This document shows, piece by piece, positions 9,427 to 18,253 of a stretch of 64,000 nucleotides of DNA. The notes beneath the pieces are model-generated. The model ran no database searches, was not told the origin of the DNA, and saw nothing but the letters and a program-made list of their open reading frames with translations. Origin of the DNA: Pseudomonas sp. 14P_8.1_Bac3 (GTDB lineage: Bacteria; Pseudomonadota; Gammaproteobacteria; Pseudomonadales; Pseudomonadaceae); contig NZ_JANLOD010000004.1 in the NCBI RefSeq assembly GCF_025466085.1, positions 1 through 64,000 on the forward strand. Direction: 5' to 3'. Position 1 is the stretch's first letter. Each line of letters begins with the position of its first letter. Made by a program: the position numbers and the translations under genes.

Positions 9427-9696
9427 TCAGCTTGGGCGACCGTGCAGTTGAACGGCGCGTTCGGCGTTCATTTCACCTTGTTTATCGAAGCTGAAGGCTT
9501 TCTGCGGTTGGCCGAGCAATTCGGCTTTTTTCGCGTGGTATTCGTCGAACGACAAGCCGCGGCGGTTCAACGCCTCCAGCGCCAGCTCCTTGCGTTCTTC
9601 AGCGCTGTACGGGCGCAGTTCCGGGGACACATGGCTGGCACATCCGGCAAGAACGGAGACCGCAAGCAGCAAGCAAGTGGCGAGCAGGGTTTTCAT
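9427..9696 (-). CDS. Small predicted lipoprotein, function unknown
   Basis: An 89-residue protein with a type II signal peptide ending VSVLAGC, with the lipidated Cys at residue 19. The charged mature part contains LRPYSAEERKELALEAL and FDEYHAKKAELL, probably helical. The ATG at 9696 is chosen because it begins the signal peptide; the frame is open upstream but without protein character. The conserved helix-rich C-terminus resembles small Pseudomonas outer-membrane lipoproteins, but I do not recognise a named family. Confidence 0.72.
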   Translation of the reverse strand: MKTLLATCLLLAVSVLAGCASHVSPELRPYSAEERKELALEALNRRGLSFDEYHAKKAELLGQPQKAFSFDKQGEMNAERAVQLHGRPS

Positions 9697-9866
9697 GAGG
9701 TGGCGTCCTGGGAGCTGGGTTCGGGGCAATGAACACAGGCTACCCGCGCGCTTTCGTGGGCAGAAATCAACGCTTTCGATAGTGGGTATCAAGATCTGGA
9801 AATCACTGCCCTTCCAGTGGCGGTTCGCTCGCGGAAGGATCTTGAGCCATCTGGTGACCATTGGCC

Positions 9867-9896
9867 GCCATCGCCAGCAAGCTGGCTCCTACAAGA
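9867..9896. repeat. Single REP element
   Basis: One imperfect palindrome of the type CCATCGCCAGCAAGCTGGCTCCTACA, matching each arm of the full REPIN at 56244-56344. Confidence 0.75.
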
Positions 9897-10003
9897 GCGC
9901 GCATATCTCCAAATGATCTATAAATATCCTGTAATGATCTTTTACGGAATAACAGCGACGCTTTATAACAACCTCACCGCCAGCATCAACTGTTGCCCAC
10001 GCA

Positions 10004-10023
10004 ACTGTTCGCCAGGCAACAGT
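10004..10023. promoter_or_regulatory. Candidate SfnR enhancer site of msuE
   Basis: The perfect palindrome ACTGTT-N8-AACAGT ends exactly 82 bases before the -24 element of the sigma-54-like promoter at 10106. The same palindrome at the same distance precedes sfnB. Extra half-sites lie at 9989 and around 10031. SfnR, encoded at 13280, is the obvious candidate to bind it; binding itself is inference. Confidence 0.65.
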
Positions 10024-10105
10024 CATTCAACAAACAGTGCTGCAAATCGAACAGCGCGCTATCAGTCATACGCTGCAAGCCCCGGAAAACCTGGGCTCCA
10101 TGGAT

Positions 10106-10120
10106 TGGTACAGCTCTTGC
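10106..10120 (+). promoter_or_regulatory. Sigma-54-like promoter of msuEDC-sfnR
   Basis: TGGTAC-N5-TTGC fits the sigma-54 consensus TGGCAC-N5-TTGC with one mismatch, and the GG and GC dinucleotides are at the required spacing. The start of transcription would be near 10132, about 70 bases before msuE. Confidence 0.7.
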
Positions 10121-10200
10121 TCAAGCCCTGTGACTACTCACTGCTCGCTGAGCAGCTGTTTAAAACTGGCTCACCGAGCAATCTTCAGAAAGGAACTGTC

Positions 10201-10764
10201 ATGTCGCGTCCATTGAAAGTCGTTGCCCTCTCCGGCGGTACCTGGCGTCCGTCCCGCACGTTGGTGCTGACCCAGGCATTGCTGGCCGAATTGGCTGAGC
10301 AACTGCCGATCGAGAGCAAGCTGATCGAACTGGGTGACATCGCCCGTCCACTGGGCGCCGCCCTGTCGCGCCAGGAATTGAGCGCTGATGTCGAAGCCGA
10401 GCTGCACGCCATCGAGAACGCCGATCTGCTGATCGTTGCCGCGCCGGTCTATCGGGGTTCCTACCCGGGCCTGCTGAAACATCTTTTCGACCTGATCGAC
10501 CTGAATGCGCTGATCGATACGCCAGTGCTGCTCGCTGCCACCGGAGGCAGCGAACGGCATGCGCTGGTGCTCGATCACCAACTGCGCCCGCTGTTCAGTT
10601 TCTTCCAGGCGCTGACCCTGCCGATCGGCGTCTACGCCACCGAAGCCGATTTCGCCAATTACCAAATAACCAGTGAGCCCTTGAAGGCCCGCATTCGTCT
10701 TGCTGCAGAACGCGCCGCGCCGCTGTTTGGCGTGCACCCCAAAAATCTGCTGAAAATCGCTTAA
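10201..10764 (+). CDS. msuE: NAD(P)H-dependent FMN reductase MsuE
   Basis: A 187-residue flavodoxin-fold reductase of the SsuE/MsuE family that supplies free reduced FMN to the partner monooxygenases encoded next. Recognisable features are the flavin phosphate loop [12 protein letters not shown] near the N-terminus and [20 protein letters not shown] in the middle, which forms the flavin and dimer interface. It begins at an ATG with AGGAA upstream. It is the first gene of msuE-msuD-msuC-sfnR, 10 bases ahead of msuD, and a sigma-54-like promoter lies upstream. SfnE of P. putida is the same family, so sfnE would be an equally valid name. Confidence 0.88.
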   Translation: MSRPLKVVALSGGTWRPSRTLVLTQALLAELAEQLPIESKLIELGDIARPLGAALSRQELSADVEAELHAIENADLLIVAAPVYRGSYPGLLKHLFDLIDLNALIDTPVLLAATGGSERHALVLDHQLRPLFSFFQALTLPIGVYATEADFANYQITSEPLKARIRLAAERAAPLFGVHPKNLLKIA

Positions 10765-10774
10765 GGATCTGTTC

Positions 10775-11920
10775 ATGGATGTTTTCTGGTTTCTGCCGAC
10801 CCACGGCGACGGCCATTACCTGGGCACCACCCAGGGCGCACGCCCGGTGACCCTCAACTATCTGAAACAGGTGGCCCAGGCCGCCGACAGCCTCGGCTAC
10901 CACGGTGTACTGATTCCCACCGGACGCTCCTGCGAGGATTCGTGGGTGATCGCTTCGGCACTGGTGCCGCTGACCGAACGCCTGCGTTATCTGGTGGCGA
11001 TTCGTCCGGGGATTATTTCGCCGACGGTTTCCGCCCGTATGGCCGCCACCCTGGATCGATTGTCCAACGGCCGCTTGCTGATCAACGTGGTTACCGGCGG
11101 CGACCCGGACGAAAACCGCGGCGACGGCATCTTCCTCGATCACAGCGAACGCTACGAAGTCACCGACGAATTCCTGCAGATCTGGCGTCGCGTGCTGCAA
11201 GGCGAGGCGGTGGATTTCGAAGGCAAGCACCTGCAGGTGCAAAACGCCAAGGCGCTGTATCCGCCGGTGCAGAAACCCTACCCGCCGTTGTATTTCGGCG
11301 GCTCTTCCGAGGCGGCCCATGATCTCGCCGCCGAGCAGGTCGATGTCTACCTGACCTGGGGCGAACCGCCCGCCGCCGTCGCGGAAAAAATCGCCGATGT
11401 GCGTGAGCGCGCGGCACGCAACGGGCGCACGGTGAAATTCGGGATTCGCTTGCACGTGATCGTCCGCGAGACCGCGGAAGACGCCTGGAAAGCGGCGGAC
11501 AAACTGATCGAGCACATCAGCGACGACACCATCGCCGCCGCGCAGAAGTCGTTCTCACGTTTCGATTCCGAAGGCCAGCGGCGCATGGCGGCGTTGCATG
11601 ACGGGCGTCGCGACAACCTGGAAATCGCCCCCAACCTGTGGGCTGGCGTTGGCCTGGTACGCGGCGGTGCCGGCACGGCGCTGGTGGGCGACCCGCAACA
11701 AGTGGCGGCGCGGATCAAGGAATACGCGGATCTGGGCATCGAGAGCTTCATTTTCTCCGGCTACCCGCACCTCGAAGAGGCCTATCGCTTTGCCGAGTTG
11801 GTGTTCCCGCTGTTGCCCGAGCCGTACGCAAGCCTGGCAGGGCGCGGTGTGACCAACCTCACCGGGCCGTTTGGCGAAATGATCGCCAATGATGTGCTGC
11901 CGGCCAAAGCCACGGCCTGA
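10775..11920 (+). CDS. msuD: FMNH2-dependent alkanesulfonate monooxygenase MsuD/SsuD
   Basis: A 381-residue luciferase-family TIM-barrel enzyme that uses O2 and FMNH2 to cleave the C-S bond of short alkanesulfonates such as methanesulfonate, releasing sulfite. Typical stretches are [16 protein letters not shown] at the start, [31 protein letters not shown] and [12 protein letters not shown]. The length matches SsuD/MsuD (about 380). It lies directly after the FMN reductase gene and upstream of an acyl-CoA-dehydrogenase-like monooxygenase, which favours MsuD over SsuD; ssuABC transporter genes are absent here. Confidence 0.88.
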   Translation: MDVFWFLPTHGDGHYLGTTQGARPVTLNYLKQVAQAADSLGYHGVLIPTGRSCEDSWVIASALVPLTERLRYLVAIRPGIISPTVSARMAATLDRLSNGRLLINVVTGGDPDENRGDGIFLDHSERYEVTDEFLQIWRRVLQGEAVDFEGKHLQVQNAKALYPPVQKPYPPLYFGGSSEAAHDLAAEQVDVYLTWGEPPAAVAEKIADVRERAARNGRTVKFGIRLHVIVRETAEDAWKAADKLIEHISDDTIAAAQKSFSRFDSEGQRRMAALHDGRRDNLEIAPNLWAGVGLVRGGAGTALVGDPQQVAARIKEYADLGIESFIFSGYPHLEEAYRFAELVFPLLPEPYASLAGRGVTNLTGPFGEMIANDVLPAKATA

Positions 11921-11934
11921 CCCACGCAGGACCT

Positions 11935-12037
11935 TGTAGGAGCGAGCTTGCTCGCGATGGAGCGCAACGATAACGCGGAGTACCTGAATGTCAGCGTCAT
12001 CGTTAACGACCATCGCGAGCAAGCTCGCTCCTACAGG
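11935..12037. repeat. REPIN (paired REP) between msuD and msuC
   Basis: Two inverted REP arms, TGTAGGAGCGAGCTTGCTCG at 11936 and its complement ending near 12036, flank a core with GTCATCGTTAACGACC. The same core occurs in the REPIN at 56244. It interrupts the spacing of the operon and may form a long hairpin in the mRNA just before msuC. Confidence 0.85.
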
Positions 12038-12070
12038 GGATCGGCGTTGAATTCGAAGAGGAACCCCCGC

Positions 12071-13258
12071 GTGACCGCCAAGCCGCTAAGCACCCTGATC
12101 TCCCCCCTGCAAACCGCCCGCCAGTTGGCCGCCGAGTTTGCCCTGACCGCCGTCGAGCGCGACGAACGCGGCGGCACGCCGAAAGCCGAACGTGATGCCC
12201 TGCGCCAAAGCGGCCTGCTGGCCTTGAGTATTCCTACCCAGTACGGCGGCCTCGGCGCCAATTGGAGCGACACCCTGGGCATCGTGCGTGAATTCGCCAA
12301 GGTCGACAGCTCGATCGCCCACGTCTTCGGTTTTCATCATCTGATGCTCGCCACCGTGCGCCTGTTCGCCCGCCCCGAACAATGGCAGCCCTGGTTCGAA
12401 CAGACCGCGCGCAAGAACTGGTTCTGGGGCAATGCCCTGAATCCCCTGGACACCCGCACCGTGGTGAAAAAGCTCGGTGGCTGGCGCGAATTTTCCGGCA
12501 AGAAAAGTTTCTGCTCCGGCGCCAGCGACTCGGAAATGCTGATCGCCTCGGCCGTGGACGAAAGCGCCGGCGGCAAGCTGTTGATCGCGGCCATCCCCAG
12601 CGGCCGCAGCGGCATCACCCTGCACAACGACTGGAACAACATGGGCCAGCGCCAGACCGACAGCGGCAGCGCCACGTTCGAACGGGTGCGGGTCGAAGAA
12701 TCGGAACTGCTGCTCGACCCAGGCCCGCTTAGCACACCGTTCGCCTGCCTGCGCCCGCTGATCGCGCAACTGACCTTCACCCACATGTTCCTCGGCATTG
12801 CCGAAGGCGCCTTTGAAGAAGCCCGGCAGTACACGCTCACGGAAACCCGGCCATGGCACAAGTCCAGCGCGCAGGATGTGCGTCAGGACCCTTATGTGCT
12901 CGGCCACTATGGCGAGTTCTGGGTGGCGCTGGAGGGCGTTCGCCTGCTGGTGGAGCGCGCCGCCGACCTGCTCGACAAAGCCTGGGCGAAAGGCCCGAAC
13001 CTCGGCGCCGAAGAACGTGGGCATCTCGCCACGGCCATCGCCACGGCCAAGGTCGCCGCCACCCGCAACGGCCTCGAACTTTGTAGCCGACTGTTCGAAG
13101 TGACCGGTGCCCGCTCCACTCACGCCTCGCTGCGCCTGGACCGCCACTGGCGCAACCTGCGCACGCAAACCTTGCACGACCCGGTGGATTACAAACTCCA
13201 TGAACTGGGCGATTGGGCGCTGAACCAGGCCCTACCGATTCCGACTTTCTATTCATAG
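12071..13258 (+). CDS. msuC: Acyl-CoA-dehydrogenase-like FMNH2-dependent monooxygenase MsuC/SfnC
   Basis: A 395-residue flavoprotein of the DszC branch of the acyl-CoA dehydrogenase fold. In this operon it is expected to oxidise methanesulfinate to methanesulfonate using reduced FMN from MsuE, feeding MsuD. The fold is seen in LALSIPTQYGGLGANWSDTLGIVREFAK, the central WNNMGQRQTDSGSATFERVRV, and the C-terminal ARSTHASLRLDRHWRNLRTQTLHDPVDYK, which is typical of the SfnB/DszC group. The start is taken as GTG at 12071 with AGAGGA upstream. An in-frame ATG at 11948 lies inside the REPIN and is unlikely. Confidence 0.82.
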   Translation: MTAKPLSTLISPLQTARQLAAEFALTAVERDERGGTPKAERDALRQSGLLALSIPTQYGGLGANWSDTLGIVREFAKVDSSIAHVFGFHHLMLATVRLFARPEQWQPWFEQTARKNWFWGNALNPLDTRTVVKKLGGWREFSGKKSFCSGASDSEMLIASAVDESAGGKLLIAAIPSGRSGITLHNDWNNMGQRQTDSGSATFERVRVEESELLLDPGPLSTPFACLRPLIAQLTFTHMFLGIAEGAFEEARQYTLTETRPWHKSSAQDVRQDPYVLGHYGEFWVALEGVRLLVERAADLLDKAWAKGPNLGAEERGHLATAIATAKVAATRNGLELCSRLFEVTGARSTHASLRLDRHWRNLRTQTLHDPVDYKLHELGDWALNQALPIPTFYS

Positions 13259-13279
13259 CCTTCTCATGGAGCCTGCACC

Positions 13280-14383
13280 ATGCAACTGCTGACCTTACCG
13301 CCCTCGCCTGCGCTGGCCACCTCGATTCGCGCCACGGCCCAGGTGTTCGAAGACCCGAAATCCCAGGCCTTGCTCGCCCACATCCAGCAAGTCGCACCCA
13401 GTGAAGCCAGCGTGCTGATCATTGGCGAAACCGGCACGGGCAAGGAGTTGGTGGCACGGCATATCCACAACCTCAGCGCCCGTCGCACCCGGCCGTTCGT
13501 GGCGGTGAACTGCGGTGCGTTCTCCGAATCCCTGGTCGAGGCCGAACTGTTCGGCCACGAAAAAGGTGCCTTCACCGGCGCCCTGAGCGCCAAGGCCGGT
13601 TGGTTCGAAGAAGCCGACGGCGGCACGTTGTTCCTCGATGAGATCGGCGATTTGCCGATGGCGATTCAGGTCAAGTTGTTGCGGGTGCTGCAGGAACGTG
13701 AAGTGGTGCGCCTGGGCTCGCGCAAGAGCATCCCGATCAACGTGCGCGTGTTGGCGGCGACCAACGTGCAGCTGGAAAAAGCCATCAATGCCGGACACTT
13801 CCGTGAGGACCTGTATTACCGCCTCGACGTGGTCAGTCTGGAACTCAGTCCGCTGCGCGAGCGCCCCGGCGACATCCTGCCGCTGACCCGGCACTTCATC
13901 GAAGCCTACAGCCAGCGCCTGGGCTATGGCACCGTCACCATCAGCAAGGAAGCCGAGCTGAAACTGCGTAGCTACAGTTGGCCGGGCAACATCCGCGAAC
14001 TGGAAAACGTCATTCACCACACCCTGCTGATCTGCCGCAACGGCGTGATCGAGCGGGATGACCTGCGTATGTCGAACATGCGCATCGAGCGTCAGGACGA
14101 CGCCCACGGCGTTCTCGACGATTCACCGGAAGCCTTGCTCGATCGCGCCTTTCAGAAGCTGTTCGAGCAACAGGCCGGCGCGCTGCACGAGAAAGTCGAA
14201 GACGCCCTGTTGCGTGCGGCCTACCGCTTCAGCCATTACAACCAGGTGCACACCGCAGCGCTGTTGGGCCTGAGCCGCAACGTGACACGCACGCGCCTGA
14301 TCAAGATCGGAGAGTTGGCCGTGAACAAGCGCCGCCCCACGGAAAACGTTCAGGGCGAGCGCTTGATGCAGCTGTCGATCTAG
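13280..14383 (+). CDS. sfnR: Sigma-54-dependent activator SfnR
   Basis: A 367-residue enhancer-binding protein without a receiver domain, as in SfnR of P. putida. The AAA+ domain begins almost at the N-terminus. Walker A is GETGTGKE at residues 49-56, the sigma-54 contact motif is GAFTGA at 96-101 and Walker B is [13 protein letters not shown] at 114-126. The C-terminus ([21 protein letters not shown]) is the Fis-type helix-turn-helix. It closes the msuEDC operon and is presumably activated during sulfate starvation through CysB; lacking a sensory domain, it would be controlled by its own level. Its TAG stop shares CTAG with the convergent gene. Confidence 0.87.
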   Translation: MQLLTLPPSPALATSIRATAQVFEDPKSQALLAHIQQVAPSEASVLIIGETGTGKELVARHIHNLSARRTRPFVAVNCGAFSESLVEAELFGHEKGAFTGALSAKAGWFEEADGGTLFLDEIGDLPMAIQVKLLRVLQEREVVRLGSRKSIPINVRVLAATNVQLEKAINAGHFREDLYYRLDVVSLELSPLRERPGDILPLTRHFIEAYSQRLGYGTVTISKEAELKLRSYSWPGNIRELENVIHHTLLICRNGVIERDDLRMSNMRIERQDDAHGVLDDSPEALLDRAFQKLFEQQAGALHEKVEDALLRAAYRFSHYNQVHTAALLGLSRNVTRTRLIKIGELAVNKRRPTENVQGERLMQLSI

Positions 14384-14745
14384 CTCACCAGGTTGCAATG
14401 CAGTGCGTCGTCGTGGCTGCGTTCCAGGCTGTGCACCACCTGGAACGAGCCGAAGGTCACGGTTTTCGCCTGATGGGCGCGAATCAGTTGCCAGAAATCC
14501 TGCTCGCCGCTTTCAAAGCTCCGGAACGCGGCCTCCCCCGCCTCGCGAGACTGCCATTGCAGGTAGTTGAGCACCCGCCGGCCATCGTCGCTGGCCTGGA
14601 TACTGGCGCTCAGAAATCCGCTGTAGCCCTGGGCCAGACGTTCGGTTTGCCGGGATAACGCCGACACCAATGCCGGTTGTTGATGGGGTTCGATCTCGAA
14701 TTCGATCAACTGGGTGAAGCTGCGATTTTTCTCTAACGCTTGCAT
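14380..14745 (-). CDS. Antibiotic-biosynthesis-monooxygenase (ABM) domain protein, SoxR target
   Basis: A 121-residue small ferredoxin-like-fold protein with the ABM pattern: FTQLIEFEIEPHQQPALVSAL, SGFLSASIQASDDGRRVLNYLQWQSREAGEAAF, then a conserved C-terminal FWQLIRAHQAKTVTFGSFQVVHSLE. It starts at the ATG at 14745, which has GTGGGGA upstream. It is divergent from soxR, and a SoxR-type promoter with a 19-base spacer lies 50 bases upstream. The P. aeruginosa homologue next to soxR (PA2274) is a known SoxR target responding to redox-active dyes. The reaction is unknown; quinone or dye oxidation is an inference. Confidence 0.82.
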   Translation of the reverse strand: MQALEKNRSFTQLIEFEIEPHQQPALVSALSRQTERLAQGYSGFLSASIQASDDGRRVLNYLQWQSREAGEAAFRSFESGEQDFWQLIRAHQAKTVTFGSFQVVHSLERSHDDALHCNLVS

Positions 14746-14794
14746 GAAGAATCCCCACTGCGTGTAAGACGAATCTTGCGATCCGAAGGCTTGC

Positions 14795-14825
14795 AGGGTA
14801 AAACCTCCAGTTAAGTCAAGGTCAA
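14795..14825 (-). promoter_or_regulatory. SoxR box and 19-base-spacer promoter
   Basis: On the minus strand TTGACC (-35) is followed by a 19-base spacer and TACCCT (-10), the overlong spacing typical of MerR-family activated promoters. The spacer holds a dyad reading, on the plus strand, CCTCCAGTTAAGTCAAGG, close to the E. coli soxS box CCTCAAGTTAACTTGAGG. It drives the monooxygenase gene at 14745 and lies beside soxR. Confidence 0.85.
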
Positions 14826-14839
14826 GGGGCATTTTTCGA

Positions 14840-15307
14840 ATGATCACCTCGGAACACCTGCATAAAGAACTCACCGTCGGCCAGGTCGCTGCCCGCAGCG
14901 GTGTGGCGGTCACGGCGCTGCACTTTTACGAAGCCAAGGGACTGATCAAAAGCAATCGCAATCAGGGCAATCAGCGGCGTTATCCGCGAGAGGTGTTGCG
15001 GCGAGTGGCGCTGATCAAAGTGGCACAGCGACTGGGCATTCCGCTGGCGGAGATCGGCGCGGCGTTGCAAACATTGCCGGACAACCGGGCGCCGACTGCG
15101 GCGGACTGGCAAGTGTTGTCGGCGCAGTGGAGCCGGGAGCTGGATGAGCGGATCAACCAGTTGACCTCACTGCGGGACAAGCTCAATGGCTGTATTGGCT
15201 GCGGGTGTTTGTCGATGGAGGCGTGTCCGTTGAGGAACTATGGGGATGTGTTGGGGGAACAGGGGCCGGGGGCGCAACTGCTGGAATCGGGGACTGATCC
15301 AAAATAG
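14840..15307 (+). CDS. soxR: Redox-sensing transcriptional activator SoxR
   Basis: A 155-residue MerR-family regulator. The N-terminal helix-turn-helix reads [25 protein letters not shown]. After a dimerisation helix, the [2Fe-2S] cluster motif C-x2-C-x-C-x5-C is intact with Cys118, Cys121, Cys123 and Cys129. Oxidation of the cluster by redox-active compounds activates target promoters. In Pseudomonas, SoxR does not control soxS but a few transport and monooxygenase genes; the divergent ABM gene with its SoxR box is a direct example. Confidence 0.95.
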   Translation: MITSEHLHKELTVGQVAARSGVAVTALHFYEAKGLIKSNRNQGNQRRYPREVLRRVALIKVAQRLGIPLAEIGAALQTLPDNRAPTAADWQVLSAQWSRELDERINQLTSLRDKLNGCIGCGCLSMEACPLRNYGDVLGEQGPGAQLLESGTDPK

Positions 15308-15315
15308 CGGTGCGG

Positions 15316-15386
15316 CCTTCGCGAGCAAGCCCGCTCCCACAGGGGAACGCATTCCAAAGGTGGGAGCGGGCTTGCCCGCGAAAGCG
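15316..15386. repeat. REPIN between convergent soxR and metQ
   Basis: The inverted arms CTTCGCGAGCAAGCCCGCTC and GAGCGGGCTTGCCCGCGAAA are separated by a short core. Its position between two convergent genes means it may also act as a bidirectional transcription barrier. Confidence 0.85.
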
Positions 15387-15406
15387 TGCGCAAGGCCAAA
15401 CCAGGA

Positions 15407-16177
15407 TTAGAACCCCGGCGCAATCTGCCCTTTGTAGCGCGTCAGGATGAACTGCCGCACCTCATCCGAATTCAACGCTTTGGCCAGTTTCTGAATACCA
15501 GGGTCATTGATGTTGTCCGGGCGGGCCACGAGGAATTCGATGTACAGGCTCTTGCCCTTCTCGACGATCAACGCACTGTTGGTGTCGATCCCGGCTTCCA
15601 GGGCGTAGTTGGCGAAGACGAACGCCAGGTCCACCTGGCTCACCGAACGTGCGAGCAACGCGCCTTCCAGCTCACGGATTTTCAGGTGCTTCGGGTTTTC
15701 GATGATGTCCCGTTGAGTCGCCAGGGTGTTGCTCGGGTCCTTGAGCTTGATCAGTCCGGCTTCGTGCAACAGCACCAGCGCGCGGCCGGTGTTGACCGGG
15801 TCGTTGGGGATGGACACGCTGGCGCCGTCCTTCAGCTCGGCGATGTTTTTGATTTTGGTCGAATAAGCCCCGAACGGTTCGATGTGCACGCCCACCACCG
15901 GCACCAGGTCGGTGTGGCGGGTCTTGTTGTAGTCATCGAGAAACGGCCGGTACTGGTAGTAGTTGGCGTCGAGGTTCTTCAGGGCCAGCTGCTGGTTGGG
16001 CTGGATGAAGTCGGTGAAGACCTTGATGTCCAGGTCCACGCCTTCCTTGGCCAGGACCGGTTTGACGAACTCGAGGATCTCCGCGTGCGGCACCGGGGTG
16101 GCACCGACGGTGAGTTTTTCGTTGGCGTGCACGCTCAACGACACAAGGGCGGCCAGAATGGCCAGGGTCTTTTTCAT
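15407..16177 (-). CDS. metQ: MetQ/NlpA family periplasmic binding protein
   Basis: A 256-residue solute-binding protein of the methionine-uptake NlpA family. It has a classical signal peptide ending near SVHANE and no lipobox cysteine. Family stretches include VGATPVPHAEILEFVKPVL, VDLDIKVFTDFIQPNQQL, NYYQYRPFLDDYN and SIPNDPVNTGRAL. It is the last gene of sfnB-metI-metQ. The linkage to sfnB and to the msu genes suggests that the cargo is a sulfur compound, perhaps methionine or an organosulfur relative, but that is inference. Confidence 0.85.
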   Translation of the reverse strand: MKKTLAILAALVSLSVHANEKLTVGATPVPHAEILEFVKPVLAKEGVDLDIKVFTDFIQPNQQLALKNLDANYYQYRPFLDDYNKTRHTDLVPVVGVHIEPFGAYSTKIKNIAELKDGASVSIPNDPVNTGRALVLLHEAGLIKLKDPSNTLATQRDIIENPKHLKIRELEGALLARSVSQVDLAFVFANYALEAGIDTNSALIVEKGKSLYIEFLVARPDNINDPGIQKLAKALNSDEVRQFILTRYKGQIAPGF

Positions 16178-16237
16178 GCTGTGCTCCTAGGCAGATTGAA
16201 GTGGCCGTCGAGGGCCCGATTGCTTGTTTTGAACTGT

Positions 16238-16903
16238 TTAGCGCCGGCTATAGCGCGCCACCAGACGGTCGCCGGTCATTTGCAGGGCCTGCACCAGGAT
16301 CAGCAGCAGCACCACGGTGACCACCATCACGTCGGTCTGAAAACGCTGGTAGCCGTAGCGAATCGCCAGGTCGCCCAGGCCTCCACCGCCGATCACACCG
16401 GCCATCGCCGTGTAATCCACCAGCACGATTGCCGTCACCGTCACCGCCGCCAGCAACCCGCCGCGCGCCTCAGGCAACAAGGTGTGGCGGATGATCTGCC
16501 AGGTGGTGCCGCCCATGGCCTGGGTCGCCTCCACCACTCCGCGATCGACTTCGCGCAACGCGGTTTCCACCAACCGTGCGAAGAATGGCGTGCAGCCGAC
16601 CACCAGCGGTGGAATGGTCCCCGGCACGCCCAGCGAGGTGCCGACCAGCAACGTGGTCAGGGGGATCAGCACGATCAGCAGAATGATGAACGGCAGCGAA
16701 CGCAGCATGTTCACGATCACCGACAGCACCCGATATACACCGATCGCTTCATGCAATTGGCGCTTGCCGGTGAGGAACAGCACCACCCCCAGCGGCAAGC
16801 CCAGCAGCACGGTAAAACCGAGGGCGGCGCCGAGCATGCTCAAGGTGTCGAGGCACGCCTGGCCGATGTCGGCCCAGTAAATGTTCTTGAACCAGTCGGC
16901 CAT
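16238..16903 (-). CDS. metI: Methionine-type ABC transporter permease MetI
   Basis: A 221-residue inner-membrane permease with five or so hydrophobic segments. The cytoplasmic EAA loop reads VEATQAMGGTTWQIIRHTLLPEARGGL, the contact site for the ATPase. It is two bases downstream of sfnB and 60 bases upstream of metQ. The MetN ATPase expected for a complete MetNIQ transporter is not in this operon or anywhere in the window. Confidence 0.88.
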   Translation of the reverse strand: MADWFKNIYWADIGQACLDTLSMLGAALGFTVLLGLPLGVVLFLTGKRQLHEAIGVYRVLSVIVNMLRSLPFIILLIVLIPLTTLLVGTSLGVPGTIPPLVVGCTPFFARLVETALREVDRGVVEATQAMGGTTWQIIRHTLLPEARGGLLAAVTVTAIVLVDYTAMAGVIGGGGLGDLAIRYGYQRFQTDVMVVTVVLLLILVQALQMTGDRLVARYSRR

Positions 16904-16905
16904 GA

Positions 16906-18120
16906 TCAGGACCAGTCGTGACGCGGTGGCTTCACGCCGTTGAGCAGCCAGTTGCCGACCACGTGATACTTCCAGCGCACCGGATCGTGCAGGGTGTGGA
17001 CCCGAGCGTTGCGCCAGTGACGGTCGAAATTGTGCTTCTTCAGGGTCGAGCGGGTGCCGCCGAGTTCGAACAGTTTGTTGCTGGCCTCGATGGCGATTTC
17101 CGTGGTCAGCACCTTCGCCTTGGCCACCGCGAGGGATGCTCGGGCGACGTTGTCTTCATCAGGTGCCGAGCGCGCCGCATCCAGTGCCCAACCGGCACGT
17201 TCGAGCAAGGCTTCGGCGGCTTCCAGGCGAATCTCCAGGCCGCCAACCTGAATAATCGTCAGCGGGTCTTCGCTGGCTTTTTCCACACCGGCATCGATCC
17301 ATGGCCGGGCGAATTGCTGGACGAAGGCGATGGTGTCTCGCAGCGCCGCGCGGGCGATGCCGGCGTCGATGGCTGCCGTGGTCAATTGCGCGAAAGGGCC
17401 GGCCAGGGTCGGGCTTTCATAGGAGCGATAGGTCGGGAACACGTTGAACGCCGGGACGTGCAGGTCCTCGGCCAGCACGGTGCCGCTGGAGGTGGTGCGC
17501 TGACCGATGCTGTCCCAGTCGTCGACGATCACCAGCCCCGGTGTGCCGCGCTCGACAAAGGACAGCTGGCCTTTCTGCTCTTCGTCCAGCGCCAGTACCG
17601 CCAGCCAGTGGGCGTAGAGCGAACCGGTGCAATAACCCTTGCGCCCGTTGATGACGTGGCCATCGCCGTAATGACGGATCGTCGCCTGGATGTCCTGCAC
17701 GTTCTTGCCACCGGTTTCCGACAGCGCGTTGGCGAAGCGATGCCCTTGCAACGCCAAACCGAAGAAGTGCGCCTGCTGCTCGGGGGTGCCTTGCAGGCGG
17801 ATGTCCTCCAGCAGGCAATAGTGGTTTTGCGGGATCTGCCCCAGGGACGGATCGGCCGCCGAAATGATCGCGATGACCTGCGCCAGCACCGCGTAGGACA
17901 CCTGCGCGCCGCCGAATGCCTTCGGCACGCTGATGCCCCACAGCCCACTGTTGGAATACAGGTCGACAATCTCGGCGGGCACGTGGCGCGTGCGATCGCG
18001 TTCGGCGTCCTGCTCCAGTAAAACGGTGGCGACGCGCTCGGCCACGCGCAGCGCTTCGGCTTCATCGGCGATCCGATGGGCGGCCGGCGGGTTGATCGGA
18101 TAAACGGCAGATTCAGGCAT
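16906..18120 (-). CDS. sfnB: SfnB family sulfur-acquisition oxidoreductase
   Basis: A 404-residue protein of the acyl-CoA dehydrogenase fold, in the SfnB branch used for organosulfur assimilation. It contains SGLWGISVPKAFGGAQVSYAVLAQV, ALSETGGKNVQDIQATIRHYG, DDWDSIGQRTTSSGTV and the C-terminal LGGTRSTLKKHNFDRHWRNARVHTLHDP, clearly related to MsuC at 12071. The ATG at 18120 has GAGAGC upstream. It likely uses reduced flavin to oxidise an organosulfur substrate. A sigma-54-like promoter and the ACTGTT-N8-AACAGT palindrome upstream tie it to SfnR. Confidence 0.85.
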   Translation of the reverse strand: MPESAVYPINPPAAHRIADEAEALRVAERVATVLLEQDAERDRTRHVPAEIVDLYSNSGLWGISVPKAFGGAQVSYAVLAQVIAIISAADPSLGQIPQNHYCLLEDIRLQGTPEQQAHFFGLALQGHRFANALSETGGKNVQDIQATIRHYGDGHVINGRKGYCTGSLYAHWLAVLALDEEQKGQLSFVERGTPGLVIVDDWDSIGQRTTSSGTVLAEDLHVPAFNVFPTYRSYESPTLAGPFAQLTTAAIDAGIARAALRDTIAFVQQFARPWIDAGVEKASEDPLTIIQVGGLEIRLEAAEALLERAGWALDAARSAPDEDNVARASLAVAKAKVLTTEIAIEASNKLFELGGTRSTLKKHNFDRHWRNARVHTLHDPVRWKYHVVGNWLLNGVKPPRHDWS

Positions 18121-18157
18121 ACAGCTCTCTCGGTACAGGTGTTTACCGGAGCACATT

Positions 18158-18172
18158 GCAGCTTCTGTGCCT
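18158..18172 (-). promoter_or_regulatory. Sigma-54-like promoter of sfnB-metIQ
   Basis: On the minus strand AGGCAC-N5-CTGC matches TGGCAC-N5-TTGC with correct GG/GC spacing and two mismatches. The start of transcription would be about 27 bases before the sfnB ATG. Confidence 0.6.
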
Positions 18173-18253
18173 GACTGCCAAAGCCCGTGTTTTCGGGCGG
18201 TTCAGGGGTATTTGGCGGCCATGAAAACGCGTAACCCGAGCATTCTGCTGTTT

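Larger units (their letters stand above)
9697..10200. other. Long intergenic regulatory region before msuE
   Basis: This 504-base gap has no convincing gene. It holds a single REP palindrome near 9867-9896, several ACTGTT/AACAGT half-sites between 9989 and 10037, and a sigma-54-like promoter at 10106-10120. Confidence 0.7.

Noticed and set aside
11948..12070. An upstream ATG that would extend MsuC by 41 residues
   Set aside because: The extension would be encoded by a REPIN. A GTG at 12071 with a good ribosome site gives a normal N-terminus.
14746..14832. An upstream ATG at 14832 for the SoxR-target gene
   Set aside because: It would place the promoter and SoxR box inside the coding region. 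The ATG at 14745 has a strong ribosome site.
15386..16921. A plus-strand open frame of about 510 codons opposite metQ and metI
   Set aside because: It is His/Gln/Arg-rich without domain character and antisense to two recognised transporter genes.
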